64,000 nt of DNA. Source: Angomonas deanei. Lineage: Eukaryota > Euglenozoa > Kinetoplastea > Trypanosomatida > Trypanosomatidae. This document shows, piece after piece, positions 22,918-34,600 of this stretch (the first letter of the stretch is position 1; every line of letters begins with the position of its first letter). The notes under the pieces are model-generated. The model worked only from the letters and a program-made list of their open reading frames with translations. It did no database searches and was not told the DNA's origin. The stretch covers positions 124,001-188,000 of the forward strand of contig LR877164.1 in NCBI GenBank assembly GCA_903995115.1, in the 5' to 3' direction. A program made the translations under genes and the position numbers.

Positions 22918-24260
22918 AGTGTGTCACGCACAGCAGCGGCTTTCATGCCCTGATGCAGTGCAGTCAGTACCGGGAGACACCCCTTGACGAGGACGCCCCC
23001 TACTGGTCCGAGGTACCGGTGCTGGTGGTTGGCTCCGGCGGTCTGGGCTGTGAGCTGCTTCATTTGCTCGCCCTGAGTGGCTTCCACGACCTCGCCACCA
23101 TTGACATGGATCGCATCGATCTCTCCAACCTCAATCGGCAGTTTTTATTTCAGGAAAAGGATGTGGGTCGGTTCAAGAGTGAGGTGGCGGCCGAGTACGT
23201 GCGGGAGCGGTGCCCGGGGGTCTCGGTGGTGGGGGTCTGTGGGCGGATCGAGGACCAGCCGGACGACTTTTACCGCAAATTTAGCGTCGTCCTCTTCGCC
23301 CTCGACTCTGTCCCAGCCCGTCGCTGGATGAACCGCAAGCTCATTGACCTGGGGGAGTGGGTGGAGGACGAGCACAGCGGCACGGTGCGGCTGGGGGAGG
23401 TGACCGTCATGATGGACCTCGGCACGGAGGGGTACGAGGGGCACTGCCGGTGGATGAACGTCACTGGGAATCAGAACTGCTGTCTGGAGTGTATCGTGGC
23501 GGAGTACTTGATCCGTCGCAAGGAGGTCCCCCTGTGCTCCCTGACGAGCATCCCCCGCTCCGCCGAGCACTGTGTGCTGTATGTGATGCAGAAGGAGTGG
23601 CCCGACCACAGGGAGGAACCCCTCGACGCCGACAATCCAGCGCACATTTCCTGGGTGATGGAGCGGGCGGCGGAGCGACAGGCCGCCTTCCACATCGCGG
23701 GGGACGCCATTGACCACCACTTTGTCCTTGGTGTGGTGAAGAATATTGTCCCCGCCGTCGGTTTCACGAATGCGATTGTCAGTAGCCAGGCCGTGACGGA
23801 ACTGCTGAAAGGGTTCACCGGCATACACACCAACCTAAACAATCAGTGCAACTATGCGGGAAACGGCAAACCAGGGCTGAACACGAACGTCCTGCGGCGC
23901 GACCCCAACCCGCACTGCTCCGTGTGCAGCCCTCGGCCGCTGGTGGTGCTGCCCCTCACCGCCACCCGCACCGAGGCACTGCGGGTCATCGCGGACCGCA
24001 CGGAGGACCCCACCTCCTCGGAGAGAATTGGCAAGGGAAGCGCCACGCTGTGGCTGACGGTGCCGCGGGAGGAAGGGGGGGCAACAGAGGTGTTTCTTTC
24101 CGAAAAGGGACAACCCCTTCCGGCGTCTCAGTCGTTGTACGACCTTTTCGCTTCGGAGATTTCCTCCGGCGAGTTGGCGTCCCTGCTGCAAGAAAAAACG
24201 CTACTGTGCTTGAGTAGCACAGAGGATAACCTTCGCATGTTGGTGCGACTGACCAAATGA
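22899..24260 (+). CDS. NEDD8-activating enzyme E1 catalytic subunit (UBA3-like)
   Basis: Adenylates and thioester-links NEDD8 as the catalytic half of its E1. The ATP-binding ThiF motif is VLVVGSGGLGCELLHLL, followed by DMDRIDLSNLNRQFLFQ. The catalytic cysteine region PLCSLTSIPRSAEHCVLYV matches the UBA3 pattern (PMCTIASMPR..EHCIEYV) and distinguishes it from UBA2. Zinc pairs appear as CLEC and CSVC. The length is 453 residues from 22899 or 435 from 22953, close to the usual size of about 460. The frame extends further upstream as a Phe-rich translation of the T tract, which is not coding. The ubiquitin-like fold domain at the C-terminus is short and poorly conserved. Confidence 0.85.
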   Translation: MSLSRAECVTHSSGFHALMQCSQYRETPLDEDAPYWSEVPVLVVGSGGLGCELLHLLALSGFHDLATIDMDRIDLSNLNRQFLFQEKDVGRFKSEVAAEYVRERCPGVSVVGVCGRIEDQPDDFYRKFSVVLFALDSVPARRWMNRKLIDLGEWVEDEHSGTVRLGEVTVMMDLGTEGYEGHCRWMNVTGNQNCCLECIVAEYLIRRKEVPLCSLTSIPRSAEHCVLYVMQKEWPDHREEPLDADNPAHISWVMERAAERQAAFHIAGDAIDHHFVLGVVKNIVPAVGFTNAIVSSQAVTELLKGFTGIHTNLNNQCNYAGNGKPGLNTNVLRRDPNPHCSVCSPRPLVVLPLTATRTEALRVIADRTEDPTSSERIGKGSATLWLTVPREEGGATEVFLSEKGQPLPASQSLYDLFASEISSGELASLLQEKTLLCLSSTEDNLRMLVRLTK

Positions 24261-24713
24261 GTGATTGGAAGAGGTTTAAAAAAAAAAGCTGAAAAGCAAA
24301 TCTCATTTTTATTCTTTTTGTTGTTGTAGTTGGTACCCGTATCTCTTTGCGCATTCTTTTACATGAGTGTCAGCCTTTTTTTTTTTTTTTTTAGCTTCAT
24401 GTAAATTATTGTGACACTACAAATTAAAAAAAAAAAAAAAGAGGCAAAAAGAAAGAAAGGTAAAACAAACAATAATTCCCCATGGAATAAATCTCATTTT
24501 TCTGTGGTATTTACATATACTGTAAACTAGCTCACGTTATTTAGTGAAGCAAAGGAGAGTACACAAAAAGAAAAGAAAAAAAAAATGAATCATGATATCT
24601 ATTTAATAAAAAAAAAAAATGCTTATTCTAAACCATTATAATTTGTAACGATCCACTCTGCTTCCTCTACTTGTGTCTTCTACTAGTCCACGTACATTTG
24701 TATAGACAGAACG
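24261..24713. other. AT-rich spacer
   Basis: About 450 bp with A/T homopolymers (near 24376-24392, 24427-24440, 24578-24585, 24608-24619) and a pyrimidine stretch near 24655-24680 ahead of the next gene. No gene is seen. Confidence 0.5.
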
Positions 24714-26234
24714 ATGCCGCCGAAAGCAATTTCACTAGATCATGTCGAGTTGGACTTCTCTGCGGTCACGAGGCCAGGGGGAGACGCCAAGGGGGATGGT
24801 GGTAAGAGTGTAATCGATCGGTTGGCGCAGGGAGGGAGAGGAGGGGCGGTCGGCCCGGCCGTACAGGAAAAGGCTTTTGACCCTTTTTTGAGTGGGGGCG
24901 CCCGTCACAACCGGAAACGCGCACTTTTCGGTGGTCAAACTTCTTTTTCGACCGAAAAGGAGACGAACCACGCAGCGAGAGAGATTACGATTCGTGTCGA
25001 TAAAGAAAAAACAGAAGAGGAGTTAGACAAGTTGGTGGGTTCCACTTCCCCCAATGACGACAGCGAAGTCCAGCAACGATTGGAACAGTATAAAACAGAC
25101 TTGCGTGACTACTCCCGCAACGGAAACCGCTTTTCTCTCATTTCTCAACTGTTTGACGACGGCGTGCCCGATATTGCGCCCTGGGACAGGTGGATGTTTG
25201 ATGTGCTGCGCTACGACGAAAAGCACAGTCTTTACCACGGGGGAGAAGTGCTCCCCTCCGCCAAGACACCCTCTGGGAAAGTGGGGGTCCATAAGGTGGC
25301 GGACCCGTACCTCAACAGTGCCGCGCTCGACGTGGTGCACCACCCCGTCATTGGAGTAAACCACTACACCAAGCTGTACCTCCAGCAGCAATCGCCGATG
25401 GGGTTGGATGAATCCAAATACAAAACAAAGGAGCAGCTACGGGAGGAGAAGCGGGCGCGGCTGTTGGCGAAACAGCAACGGCTGCGGGAGGAGCGGGAGG
25501 CGGCCAAGCAGCGTGGGGAGGACACCAAGTCTCACACCCGTCTCCACAGCAAGAGTTTGACCAGCAGCCTCTTCATCGCCTCCAACCCAATCGCCGCCGA
25601 CACCGCGGTGCTGGACCAGTACGAGCAGCGGTTCCGCGATCACCAGCTACAGAACCATCAGCGTCACATGGAGGCACTGCCACACCAAATCATGAAGCGC
25701 CGTCGGGACCGACTGCGTCACGCGAGCGAGACGCCGTCTCTGCGCGCCTATCGTGTTTTCCCTATTCCCAATCCTCTTTTGCTGGCCAAGTTGCGCACGT
25801 TCGCAAACGATAATCTTCTTCGCGGGTTTGTGCTGTACGTGGGTAGGAGTGACGCGCTAATCGTCCTCAGCGGAGGGTCCACCGCCATGCGCCACATGGA
25901 GCGGTGGATATTAGAAAAAATGCACTGGGAACGAAAAGACACCACCGCCACACGTGTGTGTCACATTCCCCTCCCAGACGCGCAGTGCATCTCTTTTCAT
26001 TTACCCTCTCACAGGGTCCGTAAGGAAGAGCAGCCGGAAGGGGAACTGCACACGAAGAAACCCAAAACCACGTTGGACCACGAGGAGGAGGAATTTCAGG
26101 AAACGGTTTTTATGAAGTATGTCGACACCGTCGCCGAGGGTGAAACATTTCTACAATATTTGCCCTGTGGGGAGGAACGAATAATGCACAACCTCACCTC
26201 TGTCTGGAGAAGCGCATTTCTCGTTGGTGTTTAA
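24714..26234 (+). CDS. U4/U6 snRNP protein PRP3
   Basis: Spliceosomal protein that binds the U4/U6 snRNA duplex. The central PRP3 domain is visible as SKYKTKEQLREEKRARLLAK, followed by the basic helices and the R-x-x-H-x-x-x-N pattern (RFRDHQLQNHQRHMEAL). The C-terminal ferredoxin-like DUF1115 domain shows FVLYVGRSDALIVLSGG and MRHMERWILEKMHWERK, matching the family's GG..A...RLM..RIKW block. At 506 residues it is shorter than human PRP3 (683), mainly at the N-terminus. The ATG at 24714 follows the AT-rich spacer directly. Confidence 0.85.
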   Translation: MPPKAISLDHVELDFSAVTRPGGDAKGDGGKSVIDRLAQGGRGGAVGPAVQEKAFDPFLSGGARHNRKRALFGGQTSFSTEKETNHAAREITIRVDKEKTEEELDKLVGSTSPNDDSEVQQRLEQYKTDLRDYSRNGNRFSLISQLFDDGVPDIAPWDRWMFDVLRYDEKHSLYHGGEVLPSAKTPSGKVGVHKVADPYLNSAALDVVHHPVIGVNHYTKLYLQQQSPMGLDESKYKTKEQLREEKRARLLAKQQRLREEREAAKQRGEDTKSHTRLHSKSLTSSLFIASNPIAADTAVLDQYEQRFRDHQLQNHQRHMEALPHQIMKRRRDRLRHASETPSLRAYRVFPIPNPLLLAKLRTFANDNLLRGFVLYVGRSDALIVLSGGSTAMRHMERWILEKMHWERKDTTATRVCHIPLPDAQCISFHLPSHRVRKEEQPEGELHTKKPKTTLDHEEEEFQETVFMKYVDTVAEGETFLQYLPCGEERIMHNLTSVWRSAFLVGV

Positions 26235-26402
26235 ACCATCGAGAGATCTTAGATCGATACCACCGACAGATACGATCATTTTTTTTTTTTCCACCTCCCT
26301 TCTTTGAATCTTTTTATTTATTTTACCGGCATCGTGCGAATCACGTTTCTCTTTTCCTTTTATAGTTCCGCTTTAAAATTTCACCTAATCTCTTTTCACA
26401 AA

Positions 26403-28118
26403 ATGCTTCGATGTAACGAGTTGTATGAATATAGTGCGTATTTAGAGTATGGCACACCTCTGGCCTTTGCCGCCGTCAGCCCCTTTGCTAGGGAAAGAGC
26501 GGAGTCCTGTTGGCGCGGAACGCTCGGGTGTGTGACACGTATCGTTGACGGCGAGGCGTGGCGCTCGTTGTATATCCGTGATGAGGAATGTGCGGCGCAA
26601 TTAGAGTCGGTAGAGTGGTGGCTGACGCGTTCTCCTGCGGTGCCATTGAAAGTATACGTGACCCTCGAAAACGACAAACACTCCCTGAACACGGTGGCTT
26701 TACTGGAGGAATTCTCTGTTCGCCTGGAGAGGTGTGGTGTGCAATTTTTCTTTTGCTTGACGCTAAATGGGATCGACACACTCGAACCTTTTGGCACACT
26801 GCTTTCACGAGCAGAGGATGTTATTCTCAACGGATGCAGTGATTTGACCACTCTGCGGGGTTTGGACGGACTGCGGTATCTAAAACGTGCTTTTTTTAAC
26901 GGTTGTGGTATGACAGACATCAGCGCTATTCGCACCTGTGCCCTATTGAAGGCTGTTGCCTTTGCCTCTTGTCCAGCCTTGACGTCACTTGACGCGTTGC
27001 AAGAGCTTCAACGGTTGAAGAGCGTGTGTGTTGCAGACTGTCCCGTGAGCAGCCTGGATGCACTCCGTACGTGCCCTTCACTGGAGAGCGTTCGCTTTGC
27101 CTCTTGCCCAGACTTGACGTCACTTGACGCGTTGCAAGGTCTTCAACGGTTGAAGAGCGTGGATGTGCGGAGCTGCCCTGTCGCCAGCCTGGATGCACTC
27201 CGTACGTGCCCTTCACTGGAGAGTGTTACCTTTGCCTCTTGCCCAGCCTTGACGTCACTTGACGCGTTGCAAGGTCTTCAACAGTTGAAGAGTGTGGATG
27301 TGGCAAACTGCCCTGTCGCCAGCCTGGATGTACTCCGTACGTGCCCTTCACTGGAGAGCGTTCGCTTTGTCTCTTGCTTTTCCTTGACGTCACTTGACGC
27401 GTTGCAAGAGCTTCAACAGTTGAAGAGCGTGGATGTGCAGAGCTGCCCTGTCGCCAGCCTGGATGCACTCCGTACGTGCCCTTCACTGGAGAGCGTTACC
27501 TTTGCCTCTTGCCCAGCCTTGACGTCACTTGACGCGTTGCAAGGTCTTCAACAGTTGAAGAGCGTGGATGTGGCAAACTGCCCTGTCGCCAGCCGGGATG
27601 CACTCCGTATGTGCCCTTCACTGGAGAGCGTTCGCTTTTCCTCTTGCCCAGCCTTGACGTCACTTGACGCGTTGCAAGGTCTTCAACAGTTGAAGAGCGT
27701 GACTGTGTCAAACTGCCCTGTCGCCAGCCTGGATGCACTCCATACCTGTGAGGCGCTCAAGGAGCTGCGCGTTTACTCGTGCAGCAGTCTGACCTCCCTC
27801 GAACACTTCAAAGGACCTCCTAATTTGAAAGATATCACTATTTCGGATTGCCCCATAACGAGTATTCGTTCACTAAATACATGTGTCTCCCTTCGTATTG
27901 TGGACGTCACTTCCTGTCCCCTTCTCCTCTCTCTGGACGGACTAGGTGATCTGCCAAATCTTGAAGAGGTGCGTGCAAGGGGAAGCGGTATCACCGACGT
28001 TGCTGCCATCGCCCAGTGCCCCGCTCTTCGGTCCGTCAACGTACGTAGCTGTCCCCAACTTCAATCGGTGGATGTGCTGTTGAAGAGGGGTGATGTGGAA
28101 GTGGACTACGACGAATAG
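26403..28118 (+). CDS. leucine-rich repeat protein with Cys-containing LRRs
   Basis: 571 residues. After about 150 N-terminal residues come about 18 LRRs of 22-23 residues with a fixed Cys (patterns such as LKSVDVANCPVASLDAL and LESVRFASCPALTSLDAL), as in trypanosome LRRP/ESAG8-type proteins. No signal peptide, TM segment or catalytic domain is seen, so it is probably a cytosolic or nuclear protein-interaction scaffold; the partner is unknown. Six LRR pairs lie on a nearly exact 135-bp DNA repeat, so that array expanded or was homogenised recently. LRRs outside the array are diverged. The start at 26403 is the first ATG after the acceptor region; the longer upstream frame begins in T-rich spacer DNA. 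Confidence 0.8.
   Translation: MLRCNELYEYSAYLEYGTPLAFAAVSPFARERAESCWRGTLGCVTRIVDGEAWRSLYIRDEECAAQLESVEWWLTRSPAVPLKVYVTLENDKHSLNTVALLEEFSVRLERCGVQFFFCLTLNGIDTLEPFGTLLSRAEDVILNGCSDLTTLRGLDGLRYLKRAFFNGCGMTDISAIRTCALLKAVAFASCPALTSLDALQELQRLKSVCVADCPVSSLDALRTCPSLESVRFASCPDLTSLDALQGLQRLKSVDVRSCPVASLDALRTCPSLESVTFASCPALTSLDALQGLQQLKSVDVANCPVASLDVLRTCPSLESVRFVSCFSLTSLDALQELQQLKSVDVQSCPVASLDALRTCPSLESVTFASCPALTSLDALQGLQQLKSVDVANCPVASRDALRMCPSLESVRFSSCPALTSLDALQGLQQLKSVTVSNCPVASLDALHTCEALKELRVYSCSSLTSLEHFKGPPNLKDITISDCPITSIRSLNTCVSLRIVDVTSCPLLLSLDGLGDLPNLEEVRARGSGITDVAAIAQCPALRSVNVRSCPQLQSVDVLLKRGDVEVDYDE
26961..27740 (+). repeat. 135-bp coding tandem repeat, six copies
   Basis: The 10-mer GACGTCACTT recurs at 26981, 27116, 27251, 27386, 27521 and 27656, exactly 135 bp apart. 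Each unit encodes 45 residues, two LRRs. Units differ at only a few positions, mostly in the solvent-exposed β-strand residues (for example SVDVANCPV, SVDVRSCPV, SVDVQSCPV, SVTVSNCPV). Confidence 0.95.
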
Positions 28119-28606
28119 TGACGGACACGGTAGACCGACAAATTCTCTCATTTTTCATTTTTATTCCGGCTAAAGGGTGGGGTATTCCCGCTGCTGACGC
28201 AGTGCCCCTTCTCCTCTATCTGGATACCCACGTGGATAAAGTATGAGTTGTTTTTGTTTTTTTTTTTTTTTTGTCGGAGCTAAATTTACATAGCCGTGGT
28301 AAACGCAAATCTCCCCCTACATTCTCCCCTACTGCGCCTACTTTTTGCTTGTCGCCGGGGAAGTTCATTGGTGGATGTTATATTACCCATTCCTGTTACA
28401 AGAGTGGCAGTCTCCTTGCTCACCCGTGGAATCTCCTCCCATAAGAGGGATAGTTTGCTCCCTCTCTCTCTCTCTCTGGCTTTCCAATACACTTAGGTAT
28501 CTAGGATTGAGCGTTTCTCTGTTGCACTTTTAAGCGTTCATTTCATTCTTTAATTTTAGCTAGGTTGACTTATAGTTTCCCGTGAAGGAAGATAGAAAGC
28601 AAAAAA
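28119..28606. other. spacer of mixed composition
   Basis: About 490 bp. It is less AT-rich than other spacers between about 28170 and 28480, with a CT repeat at about 28465-28478. Open frames here begin with GTG or TTG only and have no recognisable similarity, so I call no gene. Confidence 0.45.
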
Positions 28607-31446
28607 ATGAACCGGGAGTCATCCTCAACGGCGGGCAAGCCCATGTTGGAAATAAAAATACCGAATAGTAACACGCAACCGATCGACCACGAAGAATCCG
28701 TCTTTAGTGTGAACCGCTCTACTCCTCCAATTGAGCCTTCCTCCTCCGGAGCAGGCCCTCAGCTGCCGCACCACGCCGACCCTACGGTCGACCCACCGGG
28801 GTGGGATTCCCTAAAAGACAAGCGATTCCGCTTATGCCTGCAGAGACGCGATGAACTACCCGGCACACCGAGTTTTCCGTCTCCGGATGACAAGGACGGG
28901 GAAGAGGAGGAAGAAAAGCCAGCGTGGCTCAATCAGTGCTCCGAGCTGGAACCTCAACTGCAGGCATCCCTGAAATCCACCTCCGTCAACGCCATCAACA
29001 GTGCCTATACCTCCAGCGGGTATCCCTCCATCGCCTCGACATCGGCTATTCGAGGAATGGTGTATGGGTCCTTTGTGGATACACGGTGCTGCTCCCTGCA
29101 CAGTCTCTCGCTCCCGCCGCGGTCCGCCCTTGTCTTTGGCCACTGCCGCCGTCCCTCCCACACGAACACGAACGATAAGGAGACGCTGCTGAAAGTGGTC
29201 TGGAAGAGGGCCCCGGGCGTCTTCGGTGGGCACGACGGTAGTGCCAAGAAGGACCTGAATCGACCAGCCCAGGCGGGTGCAGCCGGCGCCAAGACACAGA
29301 AGGAGGTGCTCCACGCGCACATACAGCAGTACCCGGAAGGAATTCACGGCGTAAACTCCTCCCCTTTCCTCCGACAGCTCCTGTTGCAGGGGAGGCTACC
29401 GACGCCGGAGGAGAATGAGACAGAGATGAAGGCGCAGGAAGAGCAGCACAAGGCGCAGTTCCCCAAGACGGCTGACGCCACCATGGAGGAGAGGGGTCAA
29501 CTCCACAACGTGTCCCCGGCGCCTCTGCCGGAGGATCAGCTGAATGGGCAAAGTGTCCAGCACACGATCGTCAGCGCAAACACGTACAACCACCTTTCCA
29601 CCTACTTTGTGGCCCATCAAGACGGGAATATTGTCTACCACACCCCGCTGCAGACCATCTCTGCCAGTATCGCCACCCGCAAGCTCACCGCACACTGTCT
29701 GTTCATGTCCGCGAGGGAGGAGGTGAACCCGGGGTCAAAGGGCTCCAGTAACGACTTGTACTATGACTTCTTCTCCAATGGCGGGGGGGACTCCCCGCTC
29801 ATGAAAAGTCCCGTGCTGGGCGCGGCAGGGAATAACGATAACCCCAATATTTCGAGGGAAACGATGCATTTCAGAGACATCCCGCTCACCACAGACGAGT
29901 CTGACGTGTTATTTGCGACCAGCGAGGATGGTGGTGCCTTTGTGGATGCCGATAAAGCGGCTAAAACAATCTCCGCCGGTCTGGCCAGCTTTGTGGTGGA
30001 GCCGCTCTTGTTGATGGGGAACCAAAACGGTGATTTGTTCATCTTCTCTATTCTTCAAGAAAAGGTCGTACAGCGCATCAACTTTAACGGTGGCTCCAGC
30101 TACGCCACCCACACGAGTGTCCCCGCGTCTTCTGATGGGGGTCACGTGAAGGTGGTCTCATCGCAGGTGGCGGCGATTGCGGAGGTGGAGAGTGGGGTGG
30201 AGCGCAAGCTTACCAATATGGTGGAGTACGCCTCAGTGGCCAAACGAAACCGCAAGCCCTCCTTCCGCGTCGCCCCAGAGACGGACAGCGATACCAAGAA
30301 GGTGACCAACAGTCAAAACAATAGTTCCACGAAAGCGTTCTACGACGTTCCGCCATCCATTTTCGCCGTCGCCTTTGACAATGGGCACTTTTTGTTAGTT
30401 TGCGTGACAGCGACGGAGGGGTACATGTTGTCCCACTACAACAGCGACGCCTATGGCCTGTACTCGATCCGGTGTATCAGTGTACGGGTGCCCTGCTTCT
30501 TCACTCGGCTGTGGACCTCCGCCTACCTCCCAGGGAAGGCCCCTCGTAAGGCGGGAGGGCTGTCTAAACCACCGGATCTGTTACTGGTCTCGGAGAGTAT
30601 GTTGTTTGTGCACAATGAAGAGAACCAAATTGCCGCGATTGCGTGTAACGGTGGCACCATCGCCCTCGCGCGGTTGCCGAGCATGGAGGTGTTGGCCTCG
30701 GTGAGCGCCTATGAGTACCATGCGGTGGGCAACATTATTTCACTCCGCTGGGCCGCCAGCAGTGCCAAGTACCTCCTCGCACCGGACCTCCTCTTCGCGT
30801 CCGGCGAGGACGACATGCTCACCGCCTTCCAGCTCAACTGTAATGTCTTGTTCACCGCCAATAGCGATATCTACTCCACCTCCGGTAACTTTACACCGAC
30901 TCGTAATACACATGGGTTGCAGCTGACGTCCGCTATACCAATGAACAGTTCCCCCGACATGCCCCCCGCCGGTGGGGAGAAGCACTCCTCCTCCACCGAC
31001 GATAGCGGCTACTTTTTGGCCAACGTCAATAACAACACCGTCGCGGGGGGTTTGTTGCGTATATTAGAAAAGAAACGGTTTCACCGCAGTTGGATCACCG
31101 GGATCGATCAAATCCCCCTGGTGCTGCCAGCCGAGAAGACAACAGGGATGCCGCAGCACATTGGGGTCACGCTGCTGTGCACCTCTTACGATAACACCGT
31201 CTCCTTCTGGCCCTTGTTATTTCCCTATGGGGCACTGGAGGAGGTAAGCTCCGCCGACTACGCCGCCACCTCAAACGCGAGCAATAGAAGATACTATATC
31301 GTCGAAGGTCCCACCGCCGCTCACCCGCTAGATGGAGAGCTGACCACCTGTACGGCCGTGGCGGGGGGGGGGGCTTGTTTTTTTATGATCAGCCTCTGTG
31401 TAGGGGAAAGGTAAAGTTGTGGTCCCTCAAGCTAAAGAATATATAA
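28607..31446 (+). CDS. WD40 protein of the WDR20/creC type, one frame break at the end
   Basis: Proteins of this type are scaffolds for USP12/46- or CreB-type deubiquitinases. That role is inferred here from family resemblance only. Recognisable β-propeller parts are YNHLSTYFVAHQDGNIVYHT (like the family's LFLVAHADGSIYVYD), NIISLRWAASSAKYL followed by LLFASGEDDMLTAFQL (like [20 protein letters not shown]), and RFHRSWITGIDQI. The N-terminus is disordered. As written, the frame ends at 31414 just after a G11 run (31363-31373) in an unlikely tail. In another frame the sequence continues LFFYDQPLCRGKVKLWSLK and stops at 31444-31446, a proper last propeller strand, so I extend the gene to there. 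Confidence 0.6.
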
Positions 31447-31603
31447 TTCGAGGACAATGTTCCAAAAAAAAAAAAAAAACGAAGCGAAAAAGCACTGAGC
31501 ACTCTTTTCGACGTATAACCGAAGAAAAAAAAACGGTAGACTTTCACTTTCCTTTCTCCTCTATTTTATTTTACTTTTTTTAGAGAGGTTATCAGAAGGA
31601 AAA

Positions 31604-34600
31604 ATGCTCCGAAGGGATTTGCTTTTCCTCGTTAAAAGCGCGTCCACTCTTTCTAGTGGACCCCGCGGTCAAACAGAAAGGTCTAATCCTCGTGTAAAAA
31701 AGAGGGCGAAAAGGGCGGCGGAAGTGCCCTTCACATTAGAGTTGGGAAATAATATTCAGGTCACGGTGGACACTGTCACGAAACCTTTTTCAATGAACAA
31801 AAGCAACAACGGAACCAGAACAAACGTAGAAGCGAGTAGCTCTGCGTCTGCGGGTGGTTTGTTGAAAAATGACGATAATCCTGACACTAGTATAGTAGTA
31901 AACGAATCTTCTTTACTGGCGGACAGTGGCGATTCGTTAAGTGAATCCTCGGTGGGGGAAGTGTTTGATACGCTCAAGCACACTGCCCTTCCACTCCTCG
32001 CCAGCACCGTCCAGGCGATGCAGCTGGAGCGTGTTCCCGACGCTGACTCCGCACACTCCACGGCCGCTGTATTCTCACCAGATAAAATGCGAGCACTGGT
32101 GTACGACGAAGCTCGGTTGGCCTCCCTGACTAGCGCGGTAGAGTGTGTGACGAGCAGCCTGTCTAGCATTCACACGTTAAAAAAGACAACCGGTCGGCGA
32201 TATGAGCCGGCATTCCCCGCCCTGCTCACCGCCTCCCTGTGGCGCCAGGTGGGTCCGCTGTTGCAGCAGATAGACCACACCATGCAGGCGGGTCGGGGAA
32301 AAGGAACGGGTAGCACTGACGCACTGACAAATGCTAATCTACGAAACATTCAAGTCCGTTATGCGGCTGCCTTCAAACAGCTCCGTCGCGCCCTAGCCCT
32401 ACGAACGAGGGACGTGACGGATGTGCTCACCCCCAACCAAGTGGTGGAGAGCATTGCCTACATGCAGCTGTGTGGCGCCCTCTCCGATGACGTGCTAGGC
32501 CCGATGGTGGCGGACCTCAAACGGCGGCAGGAGCAGCAAGACCCACTTCGTCGTCCGCCCTCCCACCACTCTCTTCTCTCTCACCTGGTGTCCACCGTGC
32601 CAGCAGGGGAGCACATCTTGCAGAAGGGGGGCGCCACGGTGCTGCTGCGGGTGTTGGGACGACAGTCGGTGCCGGGGCACTTCCACCTGCATCAGTTCAT
32701 TCACACCACGCTGCTCCCCGCCGTCCGGGACGAGCTGGCGGCGGCGGAGTCTCTGTCGGAGGTGGCACTGGTGGACCTCACCCGCTGCTTCGTGCGGTAC
32801 GAGGTGACGGGCGACTATGTGGAGCATCTCTCGCGGTTGTGGCGGCCGTACCTGTCCTCTCTGCGTACAACGGACTGTGGGAACCTGCTACGGCTGCTGA
32901 CGGCCCCGCCGGCGTGGGCCGCCGAGGACCCACAGCGAGCGAGGCCGAAAGGAAGCCGCGCCCTGCGCCGCCTCCGCAAGGGGGGTGCAGCCGTCAACGC
33001 TGCCGCGGAGGACTACCTCCCTCTCATACAGGAAGTGTGTGAGGTCATTGTGGAGCGCGGAAGGCAGATCCTGCAGGCCGGCCCTACCACAGCGACGGTG
33101 GGGGAGCTCCAGGGTTGGCTAGAGTTGTACCCCACATTGTTACAGGTGAACAGCCCTTCATGGGCAGAGGTGTATTTGACTTCTGCAGACAGTATTTATT
33201 ATTTACTCGGGGAGGCGTGCAAAGCGCACGCGGCGGACGGGGCAGAGAAGTGGTGGCAGACGGTACTGCCCGTGGAGCAGGCGGAAAGGGCGATACGTTC
33301 CCTCATCCATCGCAGCACACTTATCCCGGAGCATCCGCTGCATGCACTGCTGCTAAAGCGACTGTTGTATGACCCCGCGAGCAAAAAAAGTCCACCCACC
33401 GCCAACCTGGCGCTGCTCTCCATGGAACTCATGACGGTGGACAAGCGAGACGATCTGATGGGTTATGCTAACCATCACGGTGAGGAGGAGCAGAAAGAGG
33501 AAAAGAGTGTCCTGTCAACGGAAGACTCTTACTACCACACCATGCGGTCGTACTTCTCTCCGACAATCACCGCGGACGATGCGCAGCAGGCCTTGGCGCT
33601 CCTCCGGACACACAAAGCAAAACTAGGTGCCACCTCCTTTATAGCCGCCATGTGCGTCGCGCCGCTGTGGGAACTGCCTGTTCCGATGCAGCAAGGGGTT
33701 CTCAATCACTTTACGTCCATTGCCTCAGGGGTAACACCGGAGTGGTTGATAAAAGGGGTCGCGGCCGCCACACACCTGCAAATGATGCACGACACGAACC
33801 GTCATGCCCACTCGCCCGTCGTGGTGGCGGACGCAGTGAGTGTCAAGCGTTGGTTGTCTCGGTTCACGCTGGGCGACGTCACCCGTCAGGTCGGCATTGA
33901 CGGTTGCACCACGCTGCTGGAGATATTTCAGCTGAAGGATAGCTACTCCGTAGACAATGCCCTGGCCAAGAGTAATGTAGTCCACCGGGTTGGCTTCTCC
34001 TCTCCCGTGATGAGGTGGAGGGGGCGATGCCGTTGGAGTCTGTTCCTCGACTGGTCAATGCCCTACAAGGGGCGGACGTCTTTTACACGCACCTCTTCTC
34101 CCGACTTTGCCGACTGCTGCTGGCAGAGGTGCAGTCCGCCCCTCTCCGTGTGTTCCTTCCCGCGTTCCAGGTGGTGGCGGAGGAGTACAGCCGACGCCTC
34201 GTGCGTGGCTCCGTCTTCCAGGATGTGTGGGAGCAACTGCGGCAGCGACTGGTGGGCGGTACAGAGGAGCAACAGACCGGGGAGACCCTTACCCTGGAGG
34301 AGGTGGTGCTGGCAGCCAATGCGTTTGCCGCTTTAGACCTCACCGATCAGCCCCTGTTTCTGGTGCTGGTTCACCGCCTGTGGCAGCTCGTAGAGGAACC
34401 TCCTGTCAAGCCCCCCTTCGAAGGAACCCAGCGTGCCGTACGACTATGAGATAGCGGGGGGACAGTCCAGAGAGGACGACGAAGGGGAGAGCCGTCGTCG
34501 TCATGTGCGGCAGCGGGCGGTGCAGCAGCTGACACCTAGCGCGGTGGCGGTCATGACCACCGCACTCCTTCGTTGGTCTCACCCCAAGGCCACCCCCGCC

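Noticed and set aside
26926-27738. Three antisense frames across the LRR repeat
   Set aside because: Shadow frames that simply repeat with the 135-bp unit.
28296-28533. Overlapping frames in the spacer after the LRR gene
   Set aside because: They start only at GTG or TTG and show no similarity. A short match (CCCCTTCTCCTCT) to the LRR gene is pyrimidine-rich and may be chance, so a relic repeat is not claimed.
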